A stretch of 64,000 bases of DNA from Aerococcus loyolae (GCF_002871915.2 NZ_CP126958.1:1488001-1552000), one strand, 5' to 3'; shown: positions 8,689-17,218, counted from the first letter of the stretch. Translations and numbers: made by a program. The notes: a model not told the origin generated them from the letters alone.

Positions 8689-9981
8689 TTATTTAATCAA
8701 TTGGTTAATTTCATCCTGGGTCTTAGTGACTTCAGTCTCTACGTCAGCGCCACTTAGGACACGGTCTTTGAGGTCAATAAGCATTTTTTCTGCTTGCATC
8801 CCGGAGTCTCCAGGGAACGGTGCCCAGGGGACCATGTTTTCTAAGTTGGCATAAGCAGCTGGGAAGATTTTGTCGTCCTTAATTAAGGCTTGTAAATCTT
8901 CATTTTCAGAGGCATCTTTCGTTGGTGGCACATATCCAGTTCCAGCAGTCCATGCGGCAATGTTATCTGGTTCATATAAGAACTTCATAAATTTCCAAGC
9001 AGCTAATTGTTGTTCTTCATCTTGACCGGTAACCACTAGCATGGATCCGCCCGCCGGTTTGTTATTTTCTTCCCCTTCAAAAGCTGGTGAAGGAATCGCT
9101 ACCGCTTCAAAATTGGCATTCTTCATCACGTTAGTCCGGTGAGCAACCGATTGGTGCCACATCCCGATATTTCCTGAAATAAAAGCTTGTTGTCCCTCCT
9201 CACCAGTAGCATGGAGGGCGCTCCCTTCTTCAACCATATCTTGATAAAACTGGTAAGTTTCCTTACCCTTTTCGTCAGCAAAAGCGGCTTTGCCATCTTT
9301 TAGCACCTGTGAACCGTTAGACTCTACCATGGCCTGGATATTCCAATTATCTTGGGCTTCTTGGATATAGAGACCGATGTGATCAGTGTTTTGGCTTATG
9401 GTTTGAGCAGCTTGGCGGATATCTTCCCATGTCTTCAGGTCGTCTTTATTAACCCCGGCTTCATTCAAGATATCCATATTTAAATAAATAACAGCTACCG
9501 ATAAGGAATAAGGTAGTCCGACTTGGGAACCATCATTAGCAGTGGCTAAGTTATAGATGTTTTCTTCAAACTTATCAGAGATAAAGCCACTATCCTCTTT
9601 TGATAAATTGTCAATAATATCTTGTGGCTGACTATATTCAAAGTTATTAGCAAAGTATTCACGATAAGACCAACCAACTTGAACCAGAGCCGGCGTCTTC
9701 CCCGCCGCAGCATTGGTTTGTAAGTTTTGCATTAAGCCTTGGAAGGTCCCTGATTGAAAGACACCCGTCACATGGACTTCGTCTTGAGACTCATTAAACT
9801 CATTAATTAATTCAGTGACGGTTGGCCCTCCCTTGGTATCACCATTAGGATGCCAATATTCAATTTCAATTGGCCCGTCCGAAGCAGCACTTTCATTGCC
9901 ACTTGAGCTATTGCCGCAAGCGGCCAGTGATAAACCTGTAAGTAAGGTTAAACCACCTAACAACCATTTCTTTAGTTTCAT
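8689..9981 (-). CDS. ABC transporter substrate-binding lipoprotein, Ugp/sugar type (first paralogue)
   Basis: A 430-residue lipoprotein with lipobox LAAC. It has the same architecture as its tandem copy at 7319-8611 and differs from it at scattered positions, for example YWHPNGD here against YWYPNAD there. AAAGGAG precedes the start. It follows the metallophosphodiesterase gene by about 38 bp and is the first transporter gene in the operon, where binding proteins are usually expressed most strongly. Confidence 0.88.
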   Translation of the reverse strand: MKLKKWLLGGLTLLTGLSLAACGNSSSGNESAASDGPIEIEYWHPNGDTKGGPTVTELINEFNESQDEVHVTGVFQSGTFQGLMQNLQTNAAAGKTPALVQVGWSYREYFANNFEYSQPQDIIDNLSKEDSGFISDKFEENIYNLATANDGSQVGLPYSLSVAVIYLNMDILNEAGVNKDDLKTWEDIRQAAQTISQNTDHIGLYIQEAQDNWNIQAMVESNGSQVLKDGKAAFADEKGKETYQFYQDMVEEGSALHATGEEGQQAFISGNIGMWHQSVAHRTNVMKNANFEAVAIPSPAFEGEENNKPAGGSMLVVTGQDEEQQLAAWKFMKFLYEPDNIAAWTAGTGYVPPTKDASENEDLQALIKDDKIFPAAYANLENMVPWAPFPGDSGMQAEKMLIDLKDRVLSGADVETEVTKTQDEINQLIK

Positions 9982-10019
9982 TTGCCTACTCCTTTAAGCG
10001 ATATCTAGTGACCAATAAC

Positions 10020-10802
10020 TTATAATCTTTGTTGCTTGTAGCGTTCCGTGACGGGATTGGTTGTCTTCGTAAAGACATCAATGGTCTCATCATTCACTTC
10101 AACCACGGAATAACCCAGTTGATCGGTAAAGAAAGCGACATCCCCCACTTGCTCCAGACCGAAAGCCAAGGAAGCCGCCGTGTGTTGCGGGATATTTCTA
10201 ACCATGGCATGGCGGTTTTCATGAAGGTGACCAGTAAAAATCCCCCGTACATCGGACTCTTCTAATAGATCCAGATAGCTGTCACTAATCTCAGTTTCGA
10301 TAACTCCTGGTTCCCAGCCAATAAGTAGAGGATGGTGGTGGAAAAGTAAGGTTCCCTTTTCACTAGGCTTGGCTAATTGATCAGCTAACCAAGCTTCCAT
10401 TTCCTTAGAAATAATCCCGTGGTGACGACTCTGTTCGGCAGTATCTAAGATAATTAAGCGATAGCCTTGAAAATCAACCACATAATTTAATCCTTCATCA
10501 GCTTCCTTGCCGTATAAGGCTTGGTAAAAAGCTGCCTTATTGTCGTGGTTGCCCAATACATAATAAAGGGGCATATCTTTAGGCATGTAGGACCGCAATA
10601 TTCGGTCAAGCGCCTGGTAGTCTTCTACGCCACCATCATGAATCAAATCACCCGTATTCACCACAAAATCCACGCTATTAAAATCGAAAGTCTCTAAAGC
10701 GTGAAAAAGTTTTTCATGGGGTTCATAGTCGATCCCAAACACTTCAAACTCGCCTTGGTAATTATCCAAGTAATGGGTATCCGAAAGATGCAAAAACTTC
10801 AT
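10020..10802 (-). CDS. Metallophosphoesterase, GpdQ/class III cyclic-phosphodiesterase type
   Basis: About 260 residues, cytoplasmic. All calcineurin-like metal motifs are present: SDTH near the start, GDLIHDGG, GNHD, the HHHP motif in LLFHHHPLL and the C-terminal GHLH. GpdQ and CpdA/Icc relatives cleave glycerophosphodiesters or cyclic nucleotides. Being the first gene of a Ugp-type operon, it plausibly plays the role of UgpQ, releasing glycerol-3-phosphate from imported glycerophosphodiesters. ATG 10802 is chosen over an in-frame upstream start because AAAGGAG is correctly spaced. A second, related phosphodiesterase lies at 51499-52293 beside another transporter. Confidence 0.82.
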   Translation of the reverse strand: MKFLHLSDTHYLDNYQGEFEVFGIDYEPHEKLFHALETFDFNSVDFVVNTGDLIHDGGVEDYQALDRILRSYMPKDMPLYYVLGNHDNKAAFYQALYGKEADEGLNYVVDFQGYRLIILDTAEQSRHHGIISKEMEAWLADQLAKPSEKGTLLFHHHPLLIGWEPGVIETEISDSYLDLLEESDVRGIFTGHLHENRHAMVRNIPQHTAASLAFGLEQVGDVAFFTDQLGYSVVEVNDETIDVFTKTTNPVTERYKQQRL

Positions 10803-10855
10803 GTGAATTCTCCTTTCCATTAAAGTACATTGTCCATTTTAGCCAAGCAATGTAA

Positions 10856-10910
10856 ATTCTAGCGCCGCTTTTGAGTAAAGTTTGTAAATAATAGGTATTT
10901 TTTCGGTAAA
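10856..10910 (-). promoter_or_regulatory. Candidate Pho-box promoter of the Ugp-type operon
   Basis: On the minus strand, TTTACC (10905-10910), AATACC (10894-10899) and TTTACA (10883-10888) sit at exact 11-bp steps, followed by a -10-like TAGAAT at 10856-10861. PhoP boxes of Bacillus are direct repeats of TT(A/T/C)A(C/T)A every 11 bp upstream of a good -10 with a poor -35. A second pair on the same strand (TTTACA 10995-11000, TTAACA 10984-10989) is further upstream. The regulator is inferred, not seen. Confidence 0.45.
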
Positions 10911-11016
10911 TAAAAATAGGTCTTTTTACAAATATTAACTAATAAGTAAATTTATAAGGAATGATTAAGAAATTCCTAGGAAATGTTAATTAAATGTAAA
11001 AAGATCCGAAATTAGC

Positions 11017-11045
11017 TTTACATTAAATTTACAATACGCTAGAAT
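11017..11045 (+). promoter_or_regulatory. Promoter of the 37-residue small gene
   Basis: -35 TTTACA (11017-11022), a 17-bp spacer and -10 TAGAAT (11040-11045). A second TTTACA lies at 11028, exactly 11 bp after the first, and another 11-bp pair (TTTACG 11048, TTTACA 11059) follows. This is the same hexamer pattern as upstream of both phosphodiesterase-linked transporters. A palindrome GGCCAATCATTGGCC (11068-11082) falls in the untranslated leader. Confidence 0.6.
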
Positions 11046-11127
11046 AGTTTACGTAAAATTTACATAAGGCCAATCATTGGCCAAGTCAAAAGGTAAAAAT
11101 CAAAAACGAGAAAGGATGAAAACCATT

Positions 11128-11241
11128 ATGTTAAGATTTTTCGAACAACGCCGCCCTTACAAGAGCTTAGAACAAGTGCAACGTGAAGAAAGCAAACGTC
11201 AAGCCAAAGAAAAAGCCCAAGTATTAGCTCACGCTAAATAA
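11128..11241 (+). CDS. Small protein, 37 residues, unknown function
   Basis: The frame starts MLRFFEQRRP and ends VLAHAK. It is rich in Arg, Lys, Glu and Gln and looks like one amphipathic, highly charged helix with a hydrophobic N-terminal tip. It has its own sigma-A-like promoter at 11017-11045, an AAAGGA site about 11 bp upstream and a strong terminator right after the stop, so it is very likely expressed. An in-frame ATG at 11116 would add four residues but lies directly against the ribosome site. It is divergent from the Ugp-type operon. I do not recognise a family. Confidence 0.7.
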   Translation: MLRFFEQRRPYKSLEQVQREESKRQAKEKAQVLAHAK

Positions 11242-11256
11242 GCTATAATGTAATAA

Positions 11257-11290
11257 AAGAGGTTAGGACCATTCACCTAACCTCTTTTAT
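11257..11290 (+). terminator. Terminator of the small gene (probably bidirectional)
   Basis: AAGAGGTTAGG pairs with CCTAACCTCTT, with T-runs on both sides, between the small gene and the convergent DUF218 gene. Confidence 0.85.
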
Positions 11291-11369
11291 TTAATGGACT
11301 TTTGCTATTCTGTCCTGTATTCACTTAGCCACTTGAAGCCAATTTAACTGTTCTTGACTTCGCTTATCT

Positions 11370-11942
11370 TTACAAATCAATCCAATGATTCAAGTGCAAG
11401 CAATAACCAATATACTTATACAACTCTTGCAAGGCCATGTTTTGGGTATAGGGGTGGTTTGGATAGCTTTCCCCTTGAAAATAGGCGCTCACAAAATTGA
11501 GTTGGAAGCCGTAGTCGCGGTTAACTCGCTCAAAAGCCAGCCGCGTCCGTCTCATGTGATAGTCACTGGTCACGACAATGGCAGAATGATAGCCCAATTT
11601 ATCCATGAGGGCTAAGGAAGTCGTCGCATTAGTCCAGGTGGATGTGGCCTGCTTTTCCTCGATTAAGTTCTCCCGCTTGGCCCCCAAACGCTGGTAACCG
11701 ACAAATAGGTCTTCCCCCACATCAGTATAGCGGGGAGAAACAATCATTTTATCAGCCCGACTGTAGCCTGCCTGCAGTAAGTGAACCGCCTTTTCACCCC
11801 GTTCGACTGCCGGACCCTCGGCCACGATAATTAAGTCAGAAACTTGCGGGGGCTGCCCTTGGTCCAAGTGCTTGTAGAGGGACCTCAATCCTAAGCCAAG
11901 AAGCGCTCCTAGAGAGAGACCGGTTAGCCATCTTCTTTTCAT
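11370..11942 (-). CDS. YdcF/SanA-like DUF218 membrane protein
   Basis: About 190 residues. One N-terminal hydrophobic segment (residues 5-18) anchors or exports it, then a DUF218 domain follows with DLIIVAEGP, the ERGEKAVHLL helix and the VVTSDYHMRRT motif. Family members are linked to cell-envelope processes, but their reaction is not settled. AAAGGAGGT lies upstream of two consecutive ATGs; the second (11942) has the better spacing, the first is 11945. Single gene, convergent to the small gene. Confidence 0.8.
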   Translation of the reverse strand: MKRRWLTGLSLGALLGLGLRSLYKHLDQGQPPQVSDLIIVAEGPAVERGEKAVHLLQAGYSRADKMIVSPRYTDVGEDLFVGYQRLGAKRENLIEEKQATSTWTNATTSLALMDKLGYHSAIVVTSDYHMRRTRLAFERVNRDYGFQLNFVSAYFQGESYPNHPYTQNMALQELYKYIGYCLHLNHWIDL

Positions 11943-12121
11943 CATTTGACCTCCTTTCACAAGTAAGCTTTGCTCTTTAAAGCTATTATTCTTACAAAAT
12001 GACTTACCTTATTATAGCAATTTCCCTGCCTAAACAATGGTTTTATCTCTATAAAAAGTAAACATTTTATGATAAAATAACCCTTCGCACTTAAATTTTG
12101 TATTTAAAGGAGAGTTTTATC

Positions 12122-13888
12122 ATTAAATATCTTATTATACTGGCCTTATGCTTATTAGCTGGCTGTCAGCTGCCTAATCACACAAGCCAGTCCCTCAGTG
12201 ATTATAAGGAAATCTATCAACCGGTCAGCGACAGGATTGAATCAGGCGAGAAGCTTTTAAGTTTGACTGACCAAGTTCAGGCTCTCGACCTCTCCTACTA
12301 TGATGAAGAGGTCCAAGCAAGTATCTCTGACCAGATCAAGAGTCTACAAAACAAGCATAAGTCCTATGAGGATGGGCTTTTCATTATGAACCCCTTTGGA
12401 ACCTTCACTCAATCCATTTATACTTACTTGCCTGACCCTGATCAAGACATTGGCAAAGTAACCTATACCATCGAGTCTGAATCCAGCGATTCCCTCACTT
12501 TCCAACCGGTCAATTACAGTCAGGATCCCAGTGCTTATGAATTTACTATGATCGGTCTGGTGCCTAATGAAGCTAACCAGCTGACAGTTAATCTCTACGA
12601 TATTGATAATAACAAGTTAACCGACTATCAATTTCAGATTAGTGCCCCCGATATCCAGGCCACTGACTACGAGACCAAAATGGAAGTCCTCTACGACTCT
12701 GGAAGGGAAGAACTGACTGATGGTTTCTATGCCAGCATGGGGAGCGACCAGGATAATGCCAAGTTTTCCTATTTATATGATAATAATGGGATCATTCGCT
12801 CTGAATTGGTCTCTGACGGCGCCCGCTTAGAAAACTATCAATTTCTGGATAAGCACCACCTGCTGGTTAGGGTAAGCAACGGCAAATTAGCTGTTCTGAA
12901 TGGCTTAGGCCAACCCGTTCGCATCTATGAATTGCCTAATTATTCTGTCCACCATGACTTCATTGTTAACGAGAAAAAGGATGCGGCCTTCCTATTAACC
13001 ACTAACGATCAGACGGATACCATTGAAGACACCATCACCTATCTCGATTTACGGACAGGTGAAAGTCAGAAACTGATCGACTTAAAAGCGATTTTTCCTA
13101 ATTATTTTCAACCCGTGATGGCCACCCACCAGAACCGGGCTCAAAATGAGATCGCTAGTTATTTAGCCGCACACCCTGACCAAGACTATTCAGATATCGA
13201 TTACACTGATGATGGCTTTAACGTCCTGGATGAAGAGGGTAATTTGACTAATTTAGACTGGATCCATATTAATGCCATTGATGTCATCAATGGTGATGAA
13301 TTAATTCTTTCTTCCAGGGAAACCTCATCACTGATTAAATTATCCAATGTCTTTGACCAAGTGACCGTTGACTATATCATCGGGCCGGAAGCAGTTTGGG
13401 CGGGGACGGGTTATGAGTATTACCTGCTCACTCCTGACAGCGACTTTAAGCCGACTGGCGGCCAACATAGTGTTCGTTTCCAATCCAATGCGATTAATGA
13501 TGGCTTTTACAATTTAACCCTCTTCGATAATAACTACTGGCGTCTGGGTACCCGAGATGACCTGGTTATCGACCTGCCTCAGGAAATGAGCGAAGAATTT
13601 GATCCAGAAGTGCTTGATGCTTACTCTTACTTTTATAATTTACAGGTGGATGAAGCGAGCGGAACTTATGACCTGGTCCAAGCCTTTCCAGTGCCCTATT
13701 CCTCCATCGTTTCCTCAGCCCAAGTCTATAAAGGTAATTATATTACCACTAGCGGGATGACTAATATCCTCGGAGAATATAATCCCCAAGGAGATCTTAT
13801 CCGGCAATTTCAATTCTTTGTCCCCCGTTGGACCTACCGCTTGGTTAAGTTAGACCTGCAAGACTTCTTCTATGAAAATATTCTTTAA
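12122..13888 (+). CDS. Aryl-sulfate sulfotransferase (ASST) family lipoprotein, apparent ATT start
   Basis: A 588-residue exported protein. The signal peptide ends in lipobox LLAGC near residue 15. An ASST N-terminal domain and a propeller-like catalytic domain follow, with family landmarks SVHHDF, DWIHINAI, SSRETSSL and GGQHSVRF (His about 449). ASST enzymes move sulfate between phenolic donors and acceptors through a sulfo-histidine; the GGQH histidine fits that role. No ATG, GTG or TTG lies at proper distance from the AAAGGAG site (12106-12112). ATT at 12122 is 9 bp downstream and begins a normal signal peptide. A TTG at 12098 is in frame but upstream of that site. It stands alone between two genes on the other strand. 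Confidence 0.8.
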   Translation: MKYLIILALCLLAGCQLPNHTSQSLSDYKEIYQPVSDRIESGEKLLSLTDQVQALDLSYYDEEVQASISDQIKSLQNKHKSYEDGLFIMNPFGTFTQSIYTYLPDPDQDIGKVTYTIESESSDSLTFQPVNYSQDPSAYEFTMIGLVPNEANQLTVNLYDIDNNKLTDYQFQISAPDIQATDYETKMEVLYDSGREELTDGFYASMGSDQDNAKFSYLYDNNGIIRSELVSDGARLENYQFLDKHHLLVRVSNGKLAVLNGLGQPVRIYELPNYSVHHDFIVNEKKDAAFLLTTNDQTDTIEDTITYLDLRTGESQKLIDLKAIFPNYFQPVMATHQNRAQNEIASYLAAHPDQDYSDIDYTDDGFNVLDEEGNLTNLDWIHINAIDVINGDELILSSRETSSLIKLSNVFDQVTVDYIIGPEAVWAGTGYEYYLLTPDSDFKPTGGQHSVRFQSNAINDGFYNLTLFDNNYWRLGTRDDLVIDLPQEMSEEFDPEVLDAYSYFYNLQVDEASGTYDLVQAFPVPYSSIVSSAQVYKGNYITTSGMTNILGEYNPQGDLIRQFQFFVPRWTYRLVKLDLQDFFYENIL

Positions 13889-13895
13889 ACAAAAG

Positions 13896-13938
13896 ACCTC
13901 AAGCCTAGGCAAATGCTAGCCTGGCTTGAGGTTTTTTA
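13896..13938 (+). terminator. Rho-independent terminator
   Basis: ACCTCAAGCC pairs with GGCTTGAGGT and a T6 run follows, just after the ASST stop codon. On the other strand the T-run is weaker. Confidence 0.85.
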
Positions 13939-13964
13939 GTGAATGATTTTAAATTGGCCGCTCT

Positions 13965-15293
13965 TTAATGAGGCGCGGTCGGCCCAGAAACGCTATCCCG
14001 GCCTCTTTCAATTTCTTCTTTAGGCATTGGATTCGGCATCTTGTGCTCATGTTGTGAGGCACCTGACACCGCATCCTTACTTTCATTTTCTTCTTTATCC
14101 TTAGCTTTTGAAGTTGCCTTGGATACCGTATCTGGTCTTGGGCCACCCTCGCTAGCTTCAATATAAGGTTTCTCAATGGCATGTTGGAGTTCATCATCAA
14201 GACCCGCTTCGTAGCGTTCTTGATACCATTGGTTAACGTCTTCAGCGGTTTCACCCAGGAAGGGGTTGGATACATGTGGGTCATGCAAGGTCCGGTCCCA
14301 AGAGGATTCCGCCGTATCAATGAAGGGTTTACCATTTTGAACGGTTTCTAAGACCCCGAGATAGCGACCTTTTTGGTCATAGATCGGACGGTAGTGTAAG
14401 TAGACCTTATTCCCGTTGCCCTTGGTGTACCACATACTCTCACTGCGACGACGACCATGATGGAGGTCTTCCATAATCCCTTCCACCTTGGTACGGATTT
14501 GTGGTGGGTGACAATCAGAAACATTGCCTCCTAAAGTTACTGGAGACCGTGGCGTCCCCGCATCTTCTTGATGGCGGCGTTTGTTATAGTAGAGGAAACG
14601 GTTTTGCTTATCGACAAAAGAAATTTCCACTTCTAAGTTATCAAGGATGGCTTGGACTTCATCCAAGGTTAACCAACCTGTCCCAAAATCTACCCGGGTA
14701 TCGGTTTGGAAGGAGTAAGGTTCAGCGTCAGGATCTTCATCCCCTCTAGCATAGACTAAGGCCCGGTCTAAGGCGTATTGCATCCCCATCGTGGTATAGG
14801 TTGCCCCAGAAACCACATCAAATTCACGCTTGCTGCCATCTTCCTTGATTTGTTGGATTAATTTTTCTGAGGCTTGACCACCGAGTTCTGGCGTTTCAAT
14901 GCCCCGATACTTGATATCGGTAATTTCGTTCTCGTCAACAGTCACTGCTAAGGACACTTTCCCCTTGTAGCCGTCCCCTTCACCATAATAGGTTCCTGGA
15001 GTAAATTCATTAGGTTCAGGTTCCCCGGCCGCGATCCTTAAGGCTTCTTTGACTGCCTGAATGAGTCCTTCAGAAGAATGCGTAGCGCCTGACAGAACAT
15101 CCACATCAACACTTTGCTTATCTAGGATTTGATTAACCAAGTGCTTAATGGCTAGGCTACCAACATTTTCTGAATCAGCTTCAGAAACTTGAATATCTTC
15201 AATCTTATCTTCACTAACTTTTACATCAACTTCTACCATATCCAGAAAGCCCTGAGCTTCTTCATGGTAAGAGCCTGGTTTAAATTTTGCCAT
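13965..15293 (-). CDS. Double FMN-binding domain protein with PAS domain
   Basis: A 442-residue soluble protein. It contains two FMN_bind domains with motifs SGATHSS (68-74) and SGATYTT (162-168), the site where ApbE can attach FMN through the last Ser/Thr. A PAS domain of the DUF438 type follows (about 200-320), with GGNVSDCHPP at 255-264. A charged disordered tail completes it. The tail repeats the motif in degenerate form: DTVSKATS (388), DAVSGASQ (407) and DSVSGPTA (433). No signal peptide is seen, so it is probably a cytoplasmic redox or sensor protein. Upstream AAAGG is modest. Single gene, convergent with ASST and divergent from the chromate-type transporter. Confidence 0.8.
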   Translation of the reverse strand: MAKFKPGSYHEEAQGFLDMVEVDVKVSEDKIEDIQVSEADSENVGSLAIKHLVNQILDKQSVDVDVLSGATHSSEGLIQAVKEALRIAAGEPEPNEFTPGTYYGEGDGYKGKVSLAVTVDENEITDIKYRGIETPELGGQASEKLIQQIKEDGSKREFDVVSGATYTTMGMQYALDRALVYARGDEDPDAEPYSFQTDTRVDFGTGWLTLDEVQAILDNLEVEISFVDKQNRFLYYNKRRHQEDAGTPRSPVTLGGNVSDCHPPQIRTKVEGIMEDLHHGRRRSESMWYTKGNGNKVYLHYRPIYDQKGRYLGVLETVQNGKPFIDTAESSWDRTLHDPHVSNPFLGETAEDVNQWYQERYEAGLDDELQHAIEKPYIEASEGGPRPDTVSKATSKAKDKEENESKDAVSGASQHEHKMPNPMPKEEIERGRDSVSGPTAPH

Positions 15294-15449
15294 TTTTTCC
15301 AGCCTTTCTAAATCTTTATTGTATATATTACATTGTATAATAATCGCTAGCTAAAGACCAATGATATCTAGAACCCTTTGCTTATTTCTTTGCTTAATCA
15401 ACCATATAAAAGTAAACTAGAGATAACTATTAAAGAAGGAGTCTGTTCA

Positions 15450-16037
15450 ATGTACGAAAAAATGCTTAAAGACTCAAAAAGTAAGCGCCAGATGCTGGTC
15501 AAACTCTTTTGGTCGACTTTCTACCTCTCTGCCTTTACCTTTGGTGGGGGCTATGTCATCATAACCCTCATGAAAAAGACCTTTGTGGATGATTATGGTT
15601 GGATTGAAGAAGACGAGATGCTAGACCTAGTGGCGATTGCCCAATCTTCTCCCGGAGCAATCGCAGTGAACGGCGCGATCGTGATCGGTTACAAATTAGC
15701 TGGCTTTATCGGTATCCTAGTCTCTGTCTTAGGCACCATCTTACCACCCATGCTGATTATTTCGGTAATTGCCCTCTTTTACCAACAATTTATCCAAAAT
15801 TTCTGGGTTAAGACCCTCTTGGAAGGCATGCAGGCTGGCGTGGCAGCCGTTATCGCCGGCGTTGTCTTAGATATGGTTGCTGACGTTTGGCGGCGTAAGC
15901 AACCCATTCTGGTTATTATTATGCTAGCTGCCTTTATTGCTAATTACTTCTTTGCCGTTAATATTATCTATATTATTTTAAGCTGCATTGGACTAGGAGT
16001 AATATACAGCTGGTTACAAAGTAGGAAAGGACGCTAA
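15450..16037 (+). CDS. Chromate-transporter family protein, N-terminal-type half
   Basis: A 195-residue membrane protein of the short-chain CHR family. It has the signature FTFGGGYVII near the start, the SSPGAIAVNGA motif and about five to six membrane helices. Short-chain CHR proteins work as pairs; the second half is encoded 2 bp downstream. They export chromate in some bacteria, but many are of unknown physiological substrate. ATG 15450 has AAGGAG at good spacing; an upstream in-frame start would add 24 residues without a site. Confidence 0.88.
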   Translation: MYEKMLKDSKSKRQMLVKLFWSTFYLSAFTFGGGYVIITLMKKTFVDDYGWIEEDEMLDLVAIAQSSPGAIAVNGAIVIGYKLAGFIGILVSVLGTILPPMLIISVIALFYQQFIQNFWVKTLLEGMQAGVAAVIAGVVLDMVADVWRRKQPILVIIMLAAFIANYFFAVNIIYIILSCIGLGVIYSWLQSRKGR

Positions 16038-16039
16038 TC

Positions 16040-16606
16040 ATGATTTATTTGCAATTACTTATCTCCTTTTTAAAAGTTGGAGCCTTTAGCTTCGGCGGTG
16101 GTTATGCTGCCCTGCCCTTGATTCAAGAAGAAATCGTTGAAAACCACTCTTGGCTATCCATGCAGGAATTTACCGACCTGATCACCATTTCGCAAATGAC
16201 GCCCGGTCCGATCGCTATCAATTCCGCAACCTTTGTAGGAACTAAGCTGGCTGGGCCCCTGGGCGCTATTGTTGCCACTCTGGGTTCAATCTTACCTTCC
16301 ATTATTATCGTGAGCATTATCGCCCGTCTCTACTTCAAATATCGTAATCTTAACCTCTTACAGAACGTGCTGGTGGCCTTACGCCCGGCTGTAGTAGCTA
16401 TGATTGCCGCAGCCGGTTTATTAATCTTAATCTCCGCATTTTGGGGTGAAGCTCCAATTGCCCTAGTCAATATCAATTGGGTAGCCGTAGTCATCTTTGG
16501 CCTCGCCTTGGCCATACTCATCAGATATAAAGTCAATCCCATCTTAGTTATCGTCATAGCAGGAGTCATTAATGTAATATACCAAGCAGTTTTTATGGTG
16601 GTGTAA
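16040..16606 (+). CDS. Chromate-transporter family protein, C-terminal-type half
   Basis: A 188-residue membrane protein and partner of the preceding CHR half. It carries the matching FSFGGGYAALPL and MTPGPIAINSATFVG motifs and several membrane helices. The genes are separated by 2 bp and surely co-transcribed. Together they correspond to one long-chain ChrA-type transporter. The transported ion is not certain. Confidence 0.88.
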   Translation: MIYLQLLISFLKVGAFSFGGGYAALPLIQEEIVENHSWLSMQEFTDLITISQMTPGPIAINSATFVGTKLAGPLGAIVATLGSILPSIIIVSIIARLYFKYRNLNLLQNVLVALRPAVVAMIAAAGLLILISAFWGEAPIALVNINWVAVVIFGLALAILIRYKVNPILVIVIAGVINVIYQAVFMVV

Positions 16607-16743
16607 AGGAAATTATTAGCCACTATATAATAAAAAGACACTATTGAGCTAGCTAGAAAACTGATTACAATGTAACTAAAAGTCTACATAATGAAATTTA
16701 AATTCAACGTTACCTTTTTCGTTACACTTCTTATCAAACAAAA

Positions 16744-16790
16744 AAACGTTGTTATATCACTTTATTAAAAAGCTTGATATAACAACGTTT
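16744..16790 (-). terminator. Terminator of the rRNA-tRNA operon
   Basis: A perfect 16-bp stem, AAACGTTGTTATATCA against its complement, sits just beyond the last tRNA gene and is followed by a T-run on the minus strand. Confidence 0.9.
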
Positions 16791-16797
16791 TCTTTAG

Positions 16798-16881
16798 TGC
16801 CGGCGGTGGGGGTCGAACCCACACGTCCGTGAGGACACGGGATTTTGAGTCCCGCGCGTCTGCCAATTCCGCCACGCCGGC
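16798..16881 (-). tRNA. tRNA-Leu (CAA)
   Basis: The acceptor stem GCCGGCG/CGCCGGC closes; the anticodon loop CTCAAAA gives CAA; a long variable arm is present as expected for Leu. CCA is not encoded. Confidence 0.95.
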
Positions 16882-16892
16882 TTATATATAAA

Positions 16893-16963
16893 AGGCGGTA
16901 GCCGGATTTGAACCGGCGATAAAGGTTTTGCAGACCCGTGCCTTACCCCTTGGCTATACCGCC
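16893..16963 (-). tRNA. tRNA-Cys (GCA)
   Basis: Acceptor stem GGCGGTA/TACCGCC, discriminator U as expected for Cys, anticodon loop CTGCAAA. Confidence 0.95.
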
Positions 16964-17037
16964 ATATTTAATTAAAAACTAACCTCTTCTTTTAAGAAGA
17001 GGTCTAAACAATTACCACTAGCATGATAATCATCAAA

Positions 17038-17109
17038 CTGGGGTAGCTGGATTCGAACCAACGCATGACAGAGTCAAAGTCTGTTGCCTTACCGCTTGGC
17101 GATACCCCA
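17038..17109 (-). tRNA. tRNA-Gln (TTG)
   Basis: Acceptor stem TGGGGTA/TACCCCA, anticodon loop CTTTGAC giving TTG. Confidence 0.95.
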
Positions 17110-17116
17110 ATGTAAG

Positions 17117-17190
17117 GGCGAACGAGGGGAATCGAACCCCCGAGTGTCGGAGCCACAATCCGATGCGTTAACCACTTCGCCACGTTCGCC
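17117..17190 (-). tRNA. tRNA-His (GTG)
   Basis: Acceptor stem GCGAACG/CGTTCGC with the extra 5' G(-1) opposite discriminator C that marks tRNA-His; anticodon GTG. Confidence 0.95.
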
Positions 17191-17218
17191 ATATATATAT
17201 GATATATAACAGGTTTAA

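Noticed and set aside
11385..11830. Plus-strand frames opposite the DUF218 gene
   Set aside because: Antisense to a gene with clear family motifs and no ribosome site of their own.
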